Assembly: GCA_009869945.1 (NCBI GenBank)
Contig: WIXG01000327.1
Span: 1 to 64,000 of the forward strand
Length of the DNA: 64,000 bases
DNA from: Mesaphorura yosii
Lineage: Eukaryota > Arthropoda > Collembola > Poduromorpha > Tullbergiidae
Reading direction: 5' to 3'
In this document: in pieces, positions 33,620-43,716 of the stretch
Position numbering within the stretch: position 1 is the stretch's first letter
How the letters are laid out: each line of letters begins with the position of its first letter
Made by a program: the position numbers and the translations under genes
The notes under the pieces: generated by a model
Databases searched by the model: none
What the model was told of the DNA's origin: nothing
Seen by the model: the letters and a program-made list of their open reading frames with translations, nothing else

Positions 33620-33832
33620 CCAACGTTGTAGATAAGAGCTGAATAAAATAATGTACTTTCGATTAAATGGAGATGTCGTGTGATTATGTTTTAATTTATG
33701 CACGGCAGCTGGCTTGCACACTAATTAATTCGTCCGCCGGAGTCGCGTCATACAGTCGCAGCGCAGTCAGAGTCTCTGCCAACAGCCTGTTCCCTCAACT
33801 TTGTCCTCCGCCAGCAGAGTCCACCGTCCGTC

Positions 33833-34465
33833 ATGGAATTACGGATCCTCTTGATCATCCTCTTCTGCAGCTGCTACAGCGGGGCGCCGCCTAGAGCGAG
33901 CCAACGGCAGCTCCCAGCAGGGGAGCCCGTTCCATTAACGGAGGCGACAACTTCAACCACAACTGAATTGGAATTGCCCACCACCATCCTCCCTCCGACC
34001 AACACCACGTCAAACACCTCCCTCCCCCTCAACTCGACCCGCACTGCGGACGGAGGCTCCGACCCGGACTCCACCTCAACAGAACCCTGCCCCTACAGCG
34101 AAAACATCGACAAGTACACTACATCAATTTCTAAACAAGGCTTCAACCTAACCCGCTCCGCCGCCCTCTTAGAAGCCAACCAACTCTTCGGCCCCCTACA
34201 ACTATTAAATATTATCAATCAGCACTACGACGAGTGTTTCGAGCTGTTTATCAAGTCTTATAAGCAAGAGCTTTTAAAGAAGAATTATACGAATGATGAG
34301 ATTGATAGTTGGATTGCCAAGTGGAGGAGAGCTGAACGGCCTGACCCTGAAGTTGAGGAATCAGAGGAGGAAGAGGAAGATAATGAAGAGGATGAGCAGG
34401 ATGAAGAGGATGATGATGATTTTTACAGCGTGTGGGAGGAGGGGAGCTACAAGAATTTGGTTTAA
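33833..34465 (+). CDS. Secreted protein with acidic C-terminus, family unknown
   Basis: Single exon, 210 residues. A signal peptide (MELRILLIILFCSCYSG) is followed by a Thr/Pro/Ser-rich stretch with several N-glycosylation sites (NTT, NTS, NST). A probably folded helical middle contains two cysteines (EPCPYSENIDKYTTSI and NIINQHYDECFELFIKSYKQ). The last ~45 residues are nearly all Glu/Asp before FYSVWEEGSYKNLV. I recognise no family. It sits 213 bases after midnolin on the same strand. The two Cys could form a disulfide; calcium or mineral binding by the acidic tail is a guess. Confidence 0.75.
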   Translation: MELRILLIILFCSCYSGAPPRASQRQLPAGEPVPLTEATTSTTTELELPTTILPPTNTTSNTSLPLNSTRTADGGSDPDSTSTEPCPYSENIDKYTTSISKQGFNLTRSAALLEANQLFGPLQLLNIINQHYDECFELFIKSYKQELLKKNYTNDEIDSWIAKWRRAERPDPEVEESEEEEEDNEEDEQDEEDDDDFYSVWEEGSYKNLV

Positions 34466-34645
34466 GTATAATTCGCCGTTGTGAACGCGGTTTTTATTCT
34501 CCGATTTTCTGTTTGTGCATAGAGAGTAAAAGGGTGCACGATTAAAGACTCGTTTGTAACAGATCTAAGAATTTTTTGATACTTCTCGAGCTAAATACTG
34601 AACACACTTTGAGGCGCATCCCTTCAGCAGTCGAAATTGGTACGC

Positions 34646-35304
34646 CTAAGCCTGCCCCTGGCTATCCCCCTTCCCCTGCTGCGGCTGCTCCCCTGCCCTC
34701 CATGATATGTACTTGAGATAAGAGTCGAATCCATACACAATCATAGTGCTGTACCCGAAGAAGGCAGCCGCCGCCATCGCTGGGTCGTAGCCCCCTTGAG
34801 TAGCGGCTGCTGTAGCCGCCGTGAAGTTGAAAAAGGCCCAGAGGGCGCAGTAGACCCATTCCTAGAGTTCAGAATTAGAGAGGTAGGATTGGAGGTCCTG
34901 AAAAACTGACTAGCAGGCAAACCTTAAATTACTCACCACGACCAGCCAGGGAACAGATCCGAACTTCCCAATCACATGGTAGAGGAAGAATAACAATAGT
35001 ATTAGAGTGATGAAGAATCCGCCCATACTAACCAGGCTGAACCAGATGACTGGAGAGGATGAAGGCCTCCTGGCCACAGAGACGCAGATGAAGGAGATGA
35101 GGGAGAGGACCTGGAGTGTAAACATGACTGATTTTTACTCGATTACAACCAGGACATGGCAGCTAGTTTAAATTCGCTTACGAGTTGCGCACACTTCAGC
35201 GTCCCTGGCAGGGACTGAACGTACGAGGGGTCGAAGCGGATCCCGCTCGAAGGAGGTCCAGTGGCGGTTGTGGTAGTGTGGCTGGTGGGGAAGTTGGAGT
35301 CCAT
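34646..35304 (-). CDS. CMTM-type MARVEL-domain membrane protein
   Basis: Four-helix membrane protein of the CKLF-like MARVEL family, which acts in vesicle trafficking and membrane-protein turnover. Minus-strand exons 35304-35182, 35110-34937 and 34861-34646, all phase 0, 170 residues. After a Thr-rich N-terminus, FDPSYVQSLPGTLKCAQL runs into TM1 (VLSLISFICVSVA). This matches the family pattern FDxxYVxTxPGxLKxxQ. TM2 (FFITLILLLFFLYHVIG), TM3 (WVYCALWAFFNFTAATAAA) and TM4 (AMAAAAFFGYSTMIVYGFDSY) follow, with a Gln/Gly-rich cytosolic tail. A TTTATT (minus-strand AATAAA) lies at 34493-34498. Confidence 0.85.
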
Positions 35305-35916
35305 TTTGGGCTGGTGTGCTAGAAACCGCGACGGGCTAATTGCTCGATTCAGTCATCAGCGGACCCCCCGTCCAAACTGGGTCGCCGTTGGCCAAACTCA
35401 CGGTCTGTCTATAAATAGAATTTCGCAATCCGAAATAGTAGAAGAATGACAGGAATGGACTCGACAAAAGAGTAGACAGAATTTCAAGTACGAAAGTGGA
35501 GCAGTGCACACAAAAATTGGTACGTAGTGTAGAATAGAAAGGAAGAAGGAGGATGCTGCATAATATGAGATCCATCATCTGTGCGAAACACACAGAACAT
35601 CAGCGAGCAGTGGCGGAGAATTACGAGAGACGAGCACGAGAGGAGCCTCTCCTTTGGTGAGACTCACCTCTCTGCACTTTGGTGAGCACTGATCGTGAGC
35701 ATCTCTTGAATACACGCGTCCCGATGCGGCTCCTGTCTCAGCAGCGTCCGTCCCATGAAACAACGCAATGAGTTGAACTTGACCGTTTGATGACGACGGC
35801 TGGCTGGCCGGGCCGGTTTACATCTTCAGCTTCCGCATTTCAGCGCGCCCGTGCCGTAGTCTGCACTTTGTCGCCCGTGTAGCAGCAGTTGTGATTATCT
35901 CCGAGTGCCATCCGTC
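35305..35916. other. Divergent promoter region, no gene
   Basis: About 610 bases separating the MARVEL gene (-) and the acidic secreted protein gene (+). No gene or repeat recognised. Confidence 0.45.
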
Positions 35917-36740
35917 ATGGGTCGACTGCTCCTCTCCACTTCGCTCCTTCTGGTAAGTCGGTGGCTGGAGGAATTCCATTTGTCGTTGACTCTGTAAGTG
36001 GTGTTCGTATGCAGGTCCTCGCCGCCTTCGCACGGCTACCGGGCTCTGAGGGGGCCCCTCTGCACCCGTACTCTGAAGAGGATGGACTCGTCCTCGTCCA
36101 ACTCCAGCCAGAGCAGCCAGGATTTCGTCTTCCGAGAAGGGAGAACGAGCTGGACTCTGCAGTGGTAGAAGAGGAGGATGATGATGATGATAAGAGCGAT
36201 GAAGACGATGATGAGAAGAGTGAAGAGGAGAAAGAAGTGGACGATGAAGACAAAGAGGAGGAGGAGGATGACGATAAGAGCGAAGAGGATGACGATGAAG
36301 ACAAGAGCGATGAAGATGACGAGGACAAAGACGATGAGGACTCTAGCCCCGTTGAGGTCTCCGTTCCGGCCTCCCCTGCACCCGCTCCCATCCAAGTCCC
36401 CGTCCTCCCTGGAGATGATGAAGTCGCCCTCGCAGGCTCCGTTGGTGTGCTAACGCCAGAGGAGGCGGAGATAGCAGCAGCCGTCCCTTCATCCCCACCA
36501 TTGTTGAGGAGGATGGTCGTGCTGCAAGATGATGATGATGAGGAGGAGGAAGAATACGATGAGGAAGATGATGACGAAGAAGACGACCGCCGCCGCTTCC
36601 TCTTTATAGGCCCAAACACTAGTTATGGCTGGCATGGCTCCTGGTCAAGGCCCTACTCTAAATACAATTACCATCATAAACGCGAACATGATAAGAAGGC
36701 TATAACGTATCATCATGGGTTCTACACGGGGCTTTACTAA
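35917..36740 (+). CDS. Extremely acidic secreted D/E-repeat protein
   Basis: Exons 35917-35952 (MGRLLLSTSLLL) and 36015-36740, 253 residues. A signal peptide split by a 62-nt phase-0 intron (MGRLLLSTSLLLVLAAFARL). Residues ~58-128 are Asp/Glu with spaced Lys-Ser (repeats built on DDDKSDEDDDEKSEEE), followed by a Pro/Ala/Val linker and a second acidic block (DDDDEEEEEYDEEDDDEEDD). The C-terminus is aromatic/His/Lys-rich (SYGWHGSWSRPYSKYNYHHK). SxE/SxD contexts could be Fam20-type phosphorylation sites. The composition resembles acidic matrix proteins that bind calcium in mineralised or calcified cuticle, but no homolog is recognised. Poly(A) signal at 36804-36809. The complementary strand also has a long Ser-rich frame, an artefact of the GAT/GAG repeats. 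Confidence 0.85.
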
Positions 36741-37179
36741 GTGTAGGGGCGTGTAGAGTTTGGAAGACAGGGAACTTGTGTGAATTGTTGATTCGTGATC
36801 GGGAATAAAAGAGTGCTGGAATTCTGTTTGTACTGATTTCTTCGGAAACAAAGGAGTAGGAATCGACCAGTTGGAATCGTGGGATTCATTGACCCTGTCC
36901 GTCGTCGTCATCGGTGGCCAGGCGAGGACGTCGCCCCGTCCTGGCCCGAGAGAACGAGTTTCGCGAGACCACTTTTTTAATGCGACAGGGTGCGAAAAGA
37001 GTTTCAACAAGACTTTCAGTTGGGCTTTTCAGAGCATGCATTGACAAGAGTTTTATTTTGGACCCCCATTCTTTTACACAGTGTGTGGTACTCGTGATAA
37101 TTGAGAAAATTTTGAACAGAAATGCTGAGCTGAGATCTCGCCGTCTCCGCCGCCGTTGAATTCCGAATTATTGCCTGGT
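36741..37179. other. Convergent 3' UTR region
   Basis: AATAAA at 36804-36809 for the + gene and TTTATT at 37052-37057 (minus AATAAA) for the gene to the right. No gene between them. Confidence 0.55.
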
Positions 37180-37980
37180 TTACCATCCCCACCCAACATA
37201 GATAGGTTTATGCTGTTTAATGACCGGGCCGGGGGCGTGGATCACTGGGGGAGGAGAGTAGGGAATATTAGGTGCTGGGTGGTGAATATGTTTCTGGGGG
37301 ACGGGATTCTTCCAGCCCCAGCCGTGGCCGCCACCGCCACCGCCGCCGCCTCCTCCTCCTCCGCCACCATAACCTCCTCCATAACCTCCACCGCCTCCTC
37401 CTCCATAACCACCTCCTCCACCACCATGCTGGACGATTAAAGGAGGGCCTTGGCTATGGCCACCTCCACCATATCCACCACCTCCTCCTCCTCCCCTTCC
37501 CCCACCACCACCACCGCCTCCATGTCCTCCCTTCTGGTGGTGTTCTGGACCCCAGTAGTACCAGAACCCTCCTTTGCCGTCTTGGTGGCCGAAATTATTA
37601 CCACCGTGGCCTCCTGAGTTGCCGCCCCAGCCTCCTCCTCCTCCGCTGCCTCCACCGCCACCGCCATAGCCTCCACCGCCACCACCATAGCCACCACCCT
37701 TCTTCCTGCTCTGGCGGAAGGTGTAGACCGGTTCATAAACAGGGTAGATTGGTGAATCGTCATAGTCGTAGTAGTCATCCAGATAGTACGAGGCGTAGCG
37801 GGGCTCTACATCGGGCCAGTAGTACTGGGCCACTGTTAAGGGCACGATGGCTCCGAGGAGGAGCAGGGCCTGTGGACAGGAGAAATAGGTGGATTAATGC
37901 ACTTGGACTGGAACTGCACTTGAAGTTCGAAGGGACCGGTGTGAAATGAAAGAGAGATGGCTTACCAGGTACGAGTTCAT
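37180..37980 (-). CDS. Secreted Gly-rich (GGGYGG) structural protein
   Basis: Minus-strand exons 37980-37966 (MNSYL) and 37869-37180, 234 residues. The signal peptide MNSYLALLLLGAIVPLTVA is split after five codons. The mature protein starts QYYWPDVEPRYASYYLDDYY, an acidic Tyr-rich segment. It then has a basic dipeptide region (RQSRKKGG) and a long Gly-rich domain of GGGYGGGGGGYGG type with a His/Gln insert. The C-terminus is Pro/His-rich with YVGWGW at the end. Typical of arthropod glycine-rich cuticle proteins (composition, not a Pfam match). TATA box at 38094-38101. First member of a same-strand cluster reaching 44.6 kb. Confidence 0.87.
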
Positions 37981-39227
37981 GGCCGCTGCTGGCTTACGAT
38001 AACTGACTTCTTTTGAATTCGCTCACGATTTGCACTAAACTACTCTCCGCCGATCGCGACTGGACTGTAGGAGCTCGAGAGAGACCGGGCCCGTTTTTAT
38101 AACCTCTGCGGACAGCGATTGTTTGATCGGCTGTTGAATGAGTGGAGTGTCTGTGTATGACTTGTCCAGCTCTGGTTTGCTGGTGAAAACACGTTTTTTT
38201 TCATGTAAACTCCTTTGCTCGGAGCAGCAACGACCGATTAAAAGATGACGGAGAGATGCGCTTCTTTTCTCCACCGTACTCTTGCAGCACACGGACCTTC
38301 GCATAAGACCGGCTTTTTTTTACATCGGCTCTTTAATTACATGTGATCGTTGAACTCTGCTCATGAGCATCAGCAGCAACAACTCTACCGAAGGTAAACA
38401 AGTCGGGGTTGGGTAATGAACTTGAGGACGGAGGAATTTTTGAGCCGGCTTGAGTGTGATTAATTACTCGTGAGAGATCAGCGAACCCCCTCTCTTTTCA
38501 TCCGTGATTCTCGACTTTTCTCGGCTGTTTAACGGCGCGGCTCCAGCAACACCCTCGGCACCCTACCCCAAATTGGGGTGTGCATGAGAGCCTCTGCCAT
38601 GAGTCAAAGGGCACAACTCTCGGCTACTCGTCCTTCTAACGGACTTTTGTTGCCTGCCCCGGGAGAAAATGCTCGAATGTTCACGGTAGATGCCGAGTGT
38701 CATATTCGAGGGCTCAGGCCCCGTAATGTCAGGCCGGTTCACGCTGAAGACGGTCAAGAGTGCACGAATCCGCAGAATGTTGCGGGCTACTGCAATTTCA
38801 GGATGACTACGTCGGATTTGCTCGACACACCGCTTTCAAAAGCGCACGCTCCATGGTCGGCCACCGCGACCCCGAAGCCCTGGAAATAGCACTGTTGCAC
38901 TGATCCAGGACCCTGGGCAAAGGGATTTGGATTTCATTTGCGTGGTGGGGCCAGCAATCTCCCAGCATCGACTACCAAAAATGGCGACCGGACCACTTTG
39001 CAAACTCGCGCCCAGAAAAGTCCCACCGCCCGATCCTGCCCACATTTTCTGTTCACGCAAGCAGGCAGACCGAAATTCGGACTCATGATAATCTCTTAAA
39101 CCTAAAGATTCCATCAGAGTGCAGGAAAAACGAAAGAAAGTGGACTTGCAAAATTCTCTTTATTACCGCTCTCGTGTTTAATACCACTCACAAAATAAGT
39201 GCACTGTGATTCAGGAGGCCGCACTTT
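37981..39227. other. Intergenic region within the cuticle-type cluster
   Basis: Contains the TATA box at 38094-38101 and, at the right, TTTATT at 39159-39164 (minus poly(A) signal of the next gene). Short frames around 38578-38889 show no domain. Confidence 0.45.
38094..38101 (-). promoter_or_regulatory. TATA box of the 37.2 kb Gly-rich gene
   Basis: TATAAAAA on the minus strand, about 115 bases upstream of the ATG. Confidence 0.6.
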
Positions 39228-39803
39228 TTAGTGCCACCCACCCCACCCTTTGTGCTGGGGCTGGGGCTTTTTAACATAGTAGTAGTCAGTTACGTAAGTC
39301 GGCTTCCCCGTTATTATCTGGGGTGGTCCAGTCAAATGAAACACTGGCTTCTCATAGGTATGGATTACTTGGGGGAGGACATGGTGGCCCCATCCGTGTC
39401 CGCCGCCACCACCACCTCCACCGCCACCGCCACCGCCACCTCCGTAGCCACCCTTGTTCTTTTTACGGGGAGTTCTTGTTGGGAGGACGTAGACTGGTTC
39501 ATCATCGTACTCATCGGAGGATCCGTAGTAGTAATTTGGGGCGTATGACCAGGGGTTGAAGGAGCTCCTTGCTAGGCGTTGCTGCAAATAGGGCCATGGT
39601 TGGACGGCTACAGGTTCGTCCTGAACTACTTCATCGGGGTCTTCTAGTCCATAGTAAGATGGGGGGTAGGGGCTCCAGAAGAGCTGGGCAGAGGCCACCG
39701 TAGTGAAAAGGAGGAGCGCCTGCGCACAGAGTTCCGATTAGGATTGGTCACAAGAATTGACAAGACAGGTCAAGAGTGTGGGACTTACCAGGTAAGACTG
39801 CAT
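39228..39803 (-). CDS. Secreted Gly/Tyr-rich structural protein, paralog-like
   Basis: Minus-strand exons 39803-39789 (MQSYL) and 39719-39228, 168 residues. Signal peptide MQSYLALLLFTTVASA. The mature part starts QLFWSPYPPSYYGLEDPDEV, then SYAPNYYYGSSDEYDDEPVY, a basic TRTPRKKNKGG and a pure Gly stretch. The His/Pro/Tyr-rich end has VTDYYYVKKPQPQHKGWGGW. Domain order (acidic Tyr region, basic dipeptides, Gly-rich, His/Pro/Trp end) is the same as in the 37.2 kb gene, so the two are probably tandem duplicates. TATA box at 39881-39888; poly(A) signal at 39159-39164. Confidence 0.87.
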
Positions 39804-39880
39804 CTTCGCTGCTGCAAGGCGAGTATCCGGTCCGAGTATGAAAGTGAGAGTGAAACTGGTGTCGAGTCTCGCTCCGCTGT

Positions 39881-39888
39881 TTTTATAT
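39881..39888 (-). promoter_or_regulatory. TATA box of the 39.2 kb Gly-rich gene
   Basis: ATATAAAA on the minus strand about 80 bases upstream of the ATG at 39803. Confidence 0.6.
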
Positions 39889-40499
39889 CCGAGACGAGGG
39901 TTGGATGGCTGCTGCTGCGGTGGCTGGACGACCGTGTGCGTGTGAGATTCGTTGCGAATACTTTTCTTTGCAGTCTCTTCGATGCTTTCCCTTGCGTGTG
40001 GATGGATTTACAGCCGTAGCGAGCCTCCTGTTCTGTTATGTGCGCCGAGTGGCTCGCTGGAGCTCCAGGACCGCTTCCATCGAGGGCTCGGGGGCCGGCT
40101 TCAGCTGGCGGGACTGCTCCGCTCGATACAAAACTTGCTTAACGAAACATTAACTGGCATAAGGGAGACGCATGTAAGGAGCTATTGGCCACCCTTGCCC
40201 TCGGATTGCCTGGCTCCGCGACGAATCCGCCTCGGTGGATCCGTTCTCGAAAAGAGGCTCTCAATTCAAGCATTCGCATTCACCCGGTCGCAAATCTCTC
40301 GAAATCAAGGTCCATCAGGGCATATTAAGGCTGATGGATGATCTTGTGTCTTTTATGCAGGGAAACTGGTTTCCCCATTATAAAGGAAACTCGTTCTCTC
40401 GAGAACAAGACAACGAACTCGCTCCTCTGCTGTTAATCACGACTCGTCTACTGACTTCTTACAACTTTAAATTTTCAAGTTTTCCTGCGTATTGTTTTG

Positions 40500-40660
40500 G
40501 GTCAACGCACGATGGTAGCTTTGGCCGAGCGCCTCGAGCCCCTGCCTGGCGGTGGAGGGCTCGGCCCTTTGAATCCTTCGCTCCGTGGTAGCGGCGTGAC
40601 CCGCTGCTAAAGCAGACCGCCACCGGCGGAGAAAACCATCCAGGAAAGGGGATTTCCGCC
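40500..40660 (+). repeat. Dispersed structured repeat, copy C (intergenic)
   Basis: Hairpin CGAGCCC ... GGGCTCG, then TCCGTGGTAGCGGCGTGACC, then CCGCC/GGCGG (40617-40629) followed by AGAAAACC. Downstream at 40881-40900 is AGAATTTCAAAGTCCGGGAA, matching the tail of copy B. Confidence 0.65.
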
Positions 40661-41152
40661 ACCGAATTTGTGAGCGAGGCGCGGAGTCGCAAGACGACAG
40701 CCGAATCCTCAACAGACGTGCGATTTATTGGGACTCACCCGGAAAATTCAAGGTCCTCCTCAAACCAAACACTCAAAACAGAACAAAACTCGCCAATGAT
40801 CACAACTTTTCAAACTCTCAGAACCCCAGGAAAAATCCAAATCTCGAATGATCCCAAATCAAAGGAATTTGCTAATGATCAGAATTTCAAAGTCCGGGAA
40901 AGCATGAAAAGGCCCTCTGGACCGCATTCGTCGTCTAACACTCAAATTGTACACAGTTTTTTTTTTTTATAAAAAACACTCCAACACACTCGCATAATTT
41001 ATTAAACCTCCAACAACAACAAAAACAAATCATAAGTTAGACATGGCGCAGATGACTGAATGAGTAATCAGGGAGTCAAGATCATCGTCTCTCGATGGCG
41101 GGCCGAGCGGGGTGGAAAATCGGCCTGCTGGTGTAAAGTAGAGACTTTGGGT

Positions 41153-42542
41153 TTACTCCTCATAGCCACCATACCCACCATATCCGCCGTAGCCTCCGTA
41201 TCCTGCAGGAAAATCGGGTAAAACACGTTAGCTTAGATCAATAGAAAAGGATAAAATCAAAAGAGGAGTCTAACCTCCATACCCACCTCCACCACCGCCC
41301 TGTCCACCTCCTTGTCCTCCCCATCCCCATCCACCGCCTCCCCCACCACCCTTCTTGTGAGCCTTCTTCTGGGCCTTTTGCTTCTTCTTCTGGGCCTTCT
41401 GCTTCTTCTTGGCTGCCTTCTTTTTAGCCTTTTGTGACTTCTTATCCCCTGCGCCGTGGTGGTAGGAGCCCCAACCGTAGCCGTAGGGTTGCCATCCGTG
41501 GCCACCGGATTGGACGCCGTGGCCACCTGACTGCTGCTGGCCCTTCCATCCGTAACTATTGTGGGGGTGATAGCCGTATCTGACATTAGCACAATTATGT
41601 ATGAGGAGGGGATTTATTTACAGTGGGGGATTGACTGTTGAGGGGTTAATTACCTGATGTACACGGGCCGGAAGAGGAACTCAGACTGCTCGAGGTCCTC
41701 GGAGCTGGACTCCTCCGCGTGGGAGAGGGCGAGGGCGAGGAGCAGTGCTCCTGCGATGGGGATCTGCCGAATTAAGAGAAGTGAGAAATTAGTCAAATCT
41801 CGAGTAAATCAAAAGGTGAAACTCGGAAAGGAGTCCCAAGTCAAAAGATTTCGAATGCGAAATGCGAAAATTCTCGTGGTGTGCTCTCCTTGCAGCAGTG
41901 AAACCAGTTCAGCCCCGTTTGAATGAACTTGAACTTGACTCGTTATGGGTGATTGTTTCGAGCTAATGCTGCTGTTGTGCTCTCGTCGAACCGGTTCTGC
42001 GAGTCGCTCTCGACCCCAACTACGTTAAAGAGTAAAGTTAAAGAGTCGAGTTTGCGAACGCGACTGGCTTTAAAGAGTTCATCGACTCTGCTCTCTGCAG
42101 GCTCTTTGAGAGTTTCCTGATCTCCTGTGTGATTTACTTGACCGTATTGCACGCACGGAGTTCAAGGAACGGGGAAATCCGATTGCGGGACTAAAAATCA
42201 CCGAATTCTGGAGCTGCGGCTCAATAAGTTCGGTTGGCCTGACTCTGAGCAGTCTGTACAAGACTCGGAGCCCAACTCTCTAATCCGATCGTTCAGCTGT
42301 GCTGCGAAGGGGGGGCTCGACTGCTCAAAACTCGGGAGGGACTTTGTGCGAGCACGGAGAGCGTAAACTTTCACCGCACTCGGCACGCGTGAGCGGTGTC
42401 CAGCCGGGATTCCGCCACTGTCCAGTGGCGGCGGCAGCACAGCAGCACAGCACTTTTGCCCAGACAGAATTTCACCGTACGGAGAGAAGCTGACTTTGAA
42501 AAGTTGAGGAAACTCGAGAAAACTTACCAGATACTTGATCAT
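41153..42542 (-). CDS. Secreted Gly/Tyr protein with a Lys/Ala/Gln repeat core
   Basis: Minus-strand exons 42542-42528 (MIKYL), 41763-41654, 41579-41275 and 41202-41153; 159 residues with consistent phases. Signal peptide MIKYLIPIAGALLLALALSHA, followed by an acidic segment (EESSSEDLEQSEFLF). A Gly/His/Gln/Tyr region (YHPHNSYGWKGQQQSGGHG) follows. A very basic core has alternating Lys and Ala/Gln (KKSQKAKKKAAKKKQKAQKK). The end is a GGGW/GYGGYGG tail finishing YEE. The first intron (764 nt) is long for this window. An acidic front, a cationic core and a Gly/Tyr tail suggest an extracellular structural protein. TATA box at 42604-42611; poly(A) signal at 40998-41003. Confidence 0.85.
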
Positions 42543-43716
42543 GGTGGTGCACTCGCAGAATTCAAACACGAGATTAAAAGCCCACCGAGAAGGGGCACGG
42601 TGCTTTTTATACGGCGAGTGGAATGGCAAAGAAGATGCACACACAAAGAAGCGGTGCAAAAGAGACGGACGGGTAGAGAAGTAAAGCCACAGGAGTCTGG
42701 CAGCTTACAAGTTTTCGCGAAGAGGTCAAGTTCTTTCACCCCCAATTCGAAGACGAGCGAGTAGCAAGGCAGAGGACGGCAGAGGAGAAGAAGTTTTGGG
42801 GTGCAAGATTTCGTACGTGGCAGGGTAGCAGAGGCAAAACACTGCGGCAGCCTAAGAGGCAGACATTGAGAAAACAAGAACACGACATCGCACTGCAAGG
42901 AATCGGCCAAAACGGATTTCGAGAAACTCGTATTTTTTTAGTGCAATCACCCTTTCGCAACCATCGTAGCAGGATTCCCTTCCCATTATTACAGCAGCAG
43001 CAATGTAGAGAAAACCAGTTCAAGCAGCAGTACACAATGTTTATGATCGGCTGACAGCGAACGACGAGAAGAAGAAGAAGCAGGGCAGATGCAAGAAGAC
43101 AGAAGTTCTCAACTCCTCAACTCTTTTGGGAAAGTCTTCAGTACGCGAAGCTCCACTTTCTTCCTTGTCCGCCACAGCCTGAACTCGGCCATTGACGAGG
43201 GCGACTGAGCATCAGCACTCGTTGACCTACAGTTCCACATTCCCCAAAACCCAAACGATGATTATGACTGTTAACACCCAAAAGCTGAAGCTCGAATGCG
43301 AGATGAGTGCGAGACTGATGTCAGAGCTCCAGCGTCGGAATGAGGCGGCGGCTGGCAACATGGCGTCTTAGACTGCTGGCTCTGCCAGACAGCCGCAATG
43401 CCTCTGACCGGGCACAGGTAGCACACCGCTTTCATCGCACTCTGGTGGCGGTCACGGCAGAGAGACACCGTTAGAAAGCTCACTCGAACCCAATCTCGAA
43501 ATGGAGCCCAAGCCAGAGTTCAGCGGGCCACGCCGAGACCGGGGCGAGTGGCCGGTCCCCCGGCACTTTCCATCTATCCCACCTCGACCATCGCTTCAGG
43601 CACTGGAGTAAATTAGGAAGTCTGAATCGTGTAGAGGGAGTTTATTTCCGGTTCGACAAAATTCCGAGACAAAGAGAGCAAGAGTAACATTAAGTTCGTG
43701 GTGGTAGTCTAATTGA
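42543..43716. other. Intergenic region within the cuticle-type cluster
   Basis: Contains the TATA box at 42604-42611 and TTTATT at 43641-43646 for the gene to the right. No gene recognised. Confidence 0.45.
42604..42611 (-). promoter_or_regulatory. TATA box of the Lys/Ala/Gln-core gene
   Basis: TATAAAAA on the minus strand, about 65 bases upstream of the ATG at 42542. Confidence 0.6.

Larger units (their letters stand above)
39804..41152. other. Intergenic region with repeat copy C
   Basis: Holds the 39.9 kb promoter, repeat copy C (40500-40660) and TTTATT at 40998-41003 for the gene to the right. Frames near 39952-40341 have no domain. Confidence 0.5.

Noticed and set aside
35915-36619. 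Long Ser-rich open frame on the minus strand opposite the acidic protein
   Set aside because: It is the complement of GAT/GAG repeats; no start context, splice structure or domain. The + frame has a signal peptide and poly(A) signal.
37272-37949. Long His/Leu/Arg-rich + frame opposite the Gly-rich gene
   Set aside because: Shadow of GGN/TAY codons of the minus-strand gene; no signal peptide or domain.
41257-41592. Arg/Pro-rich minus-strand frame over the Lys/Ala/Gln exon
   Set aside because: Frame-shifted shadow; the chosen frame joins the signal-peptide exon and the GYGG end exon with matching phases.
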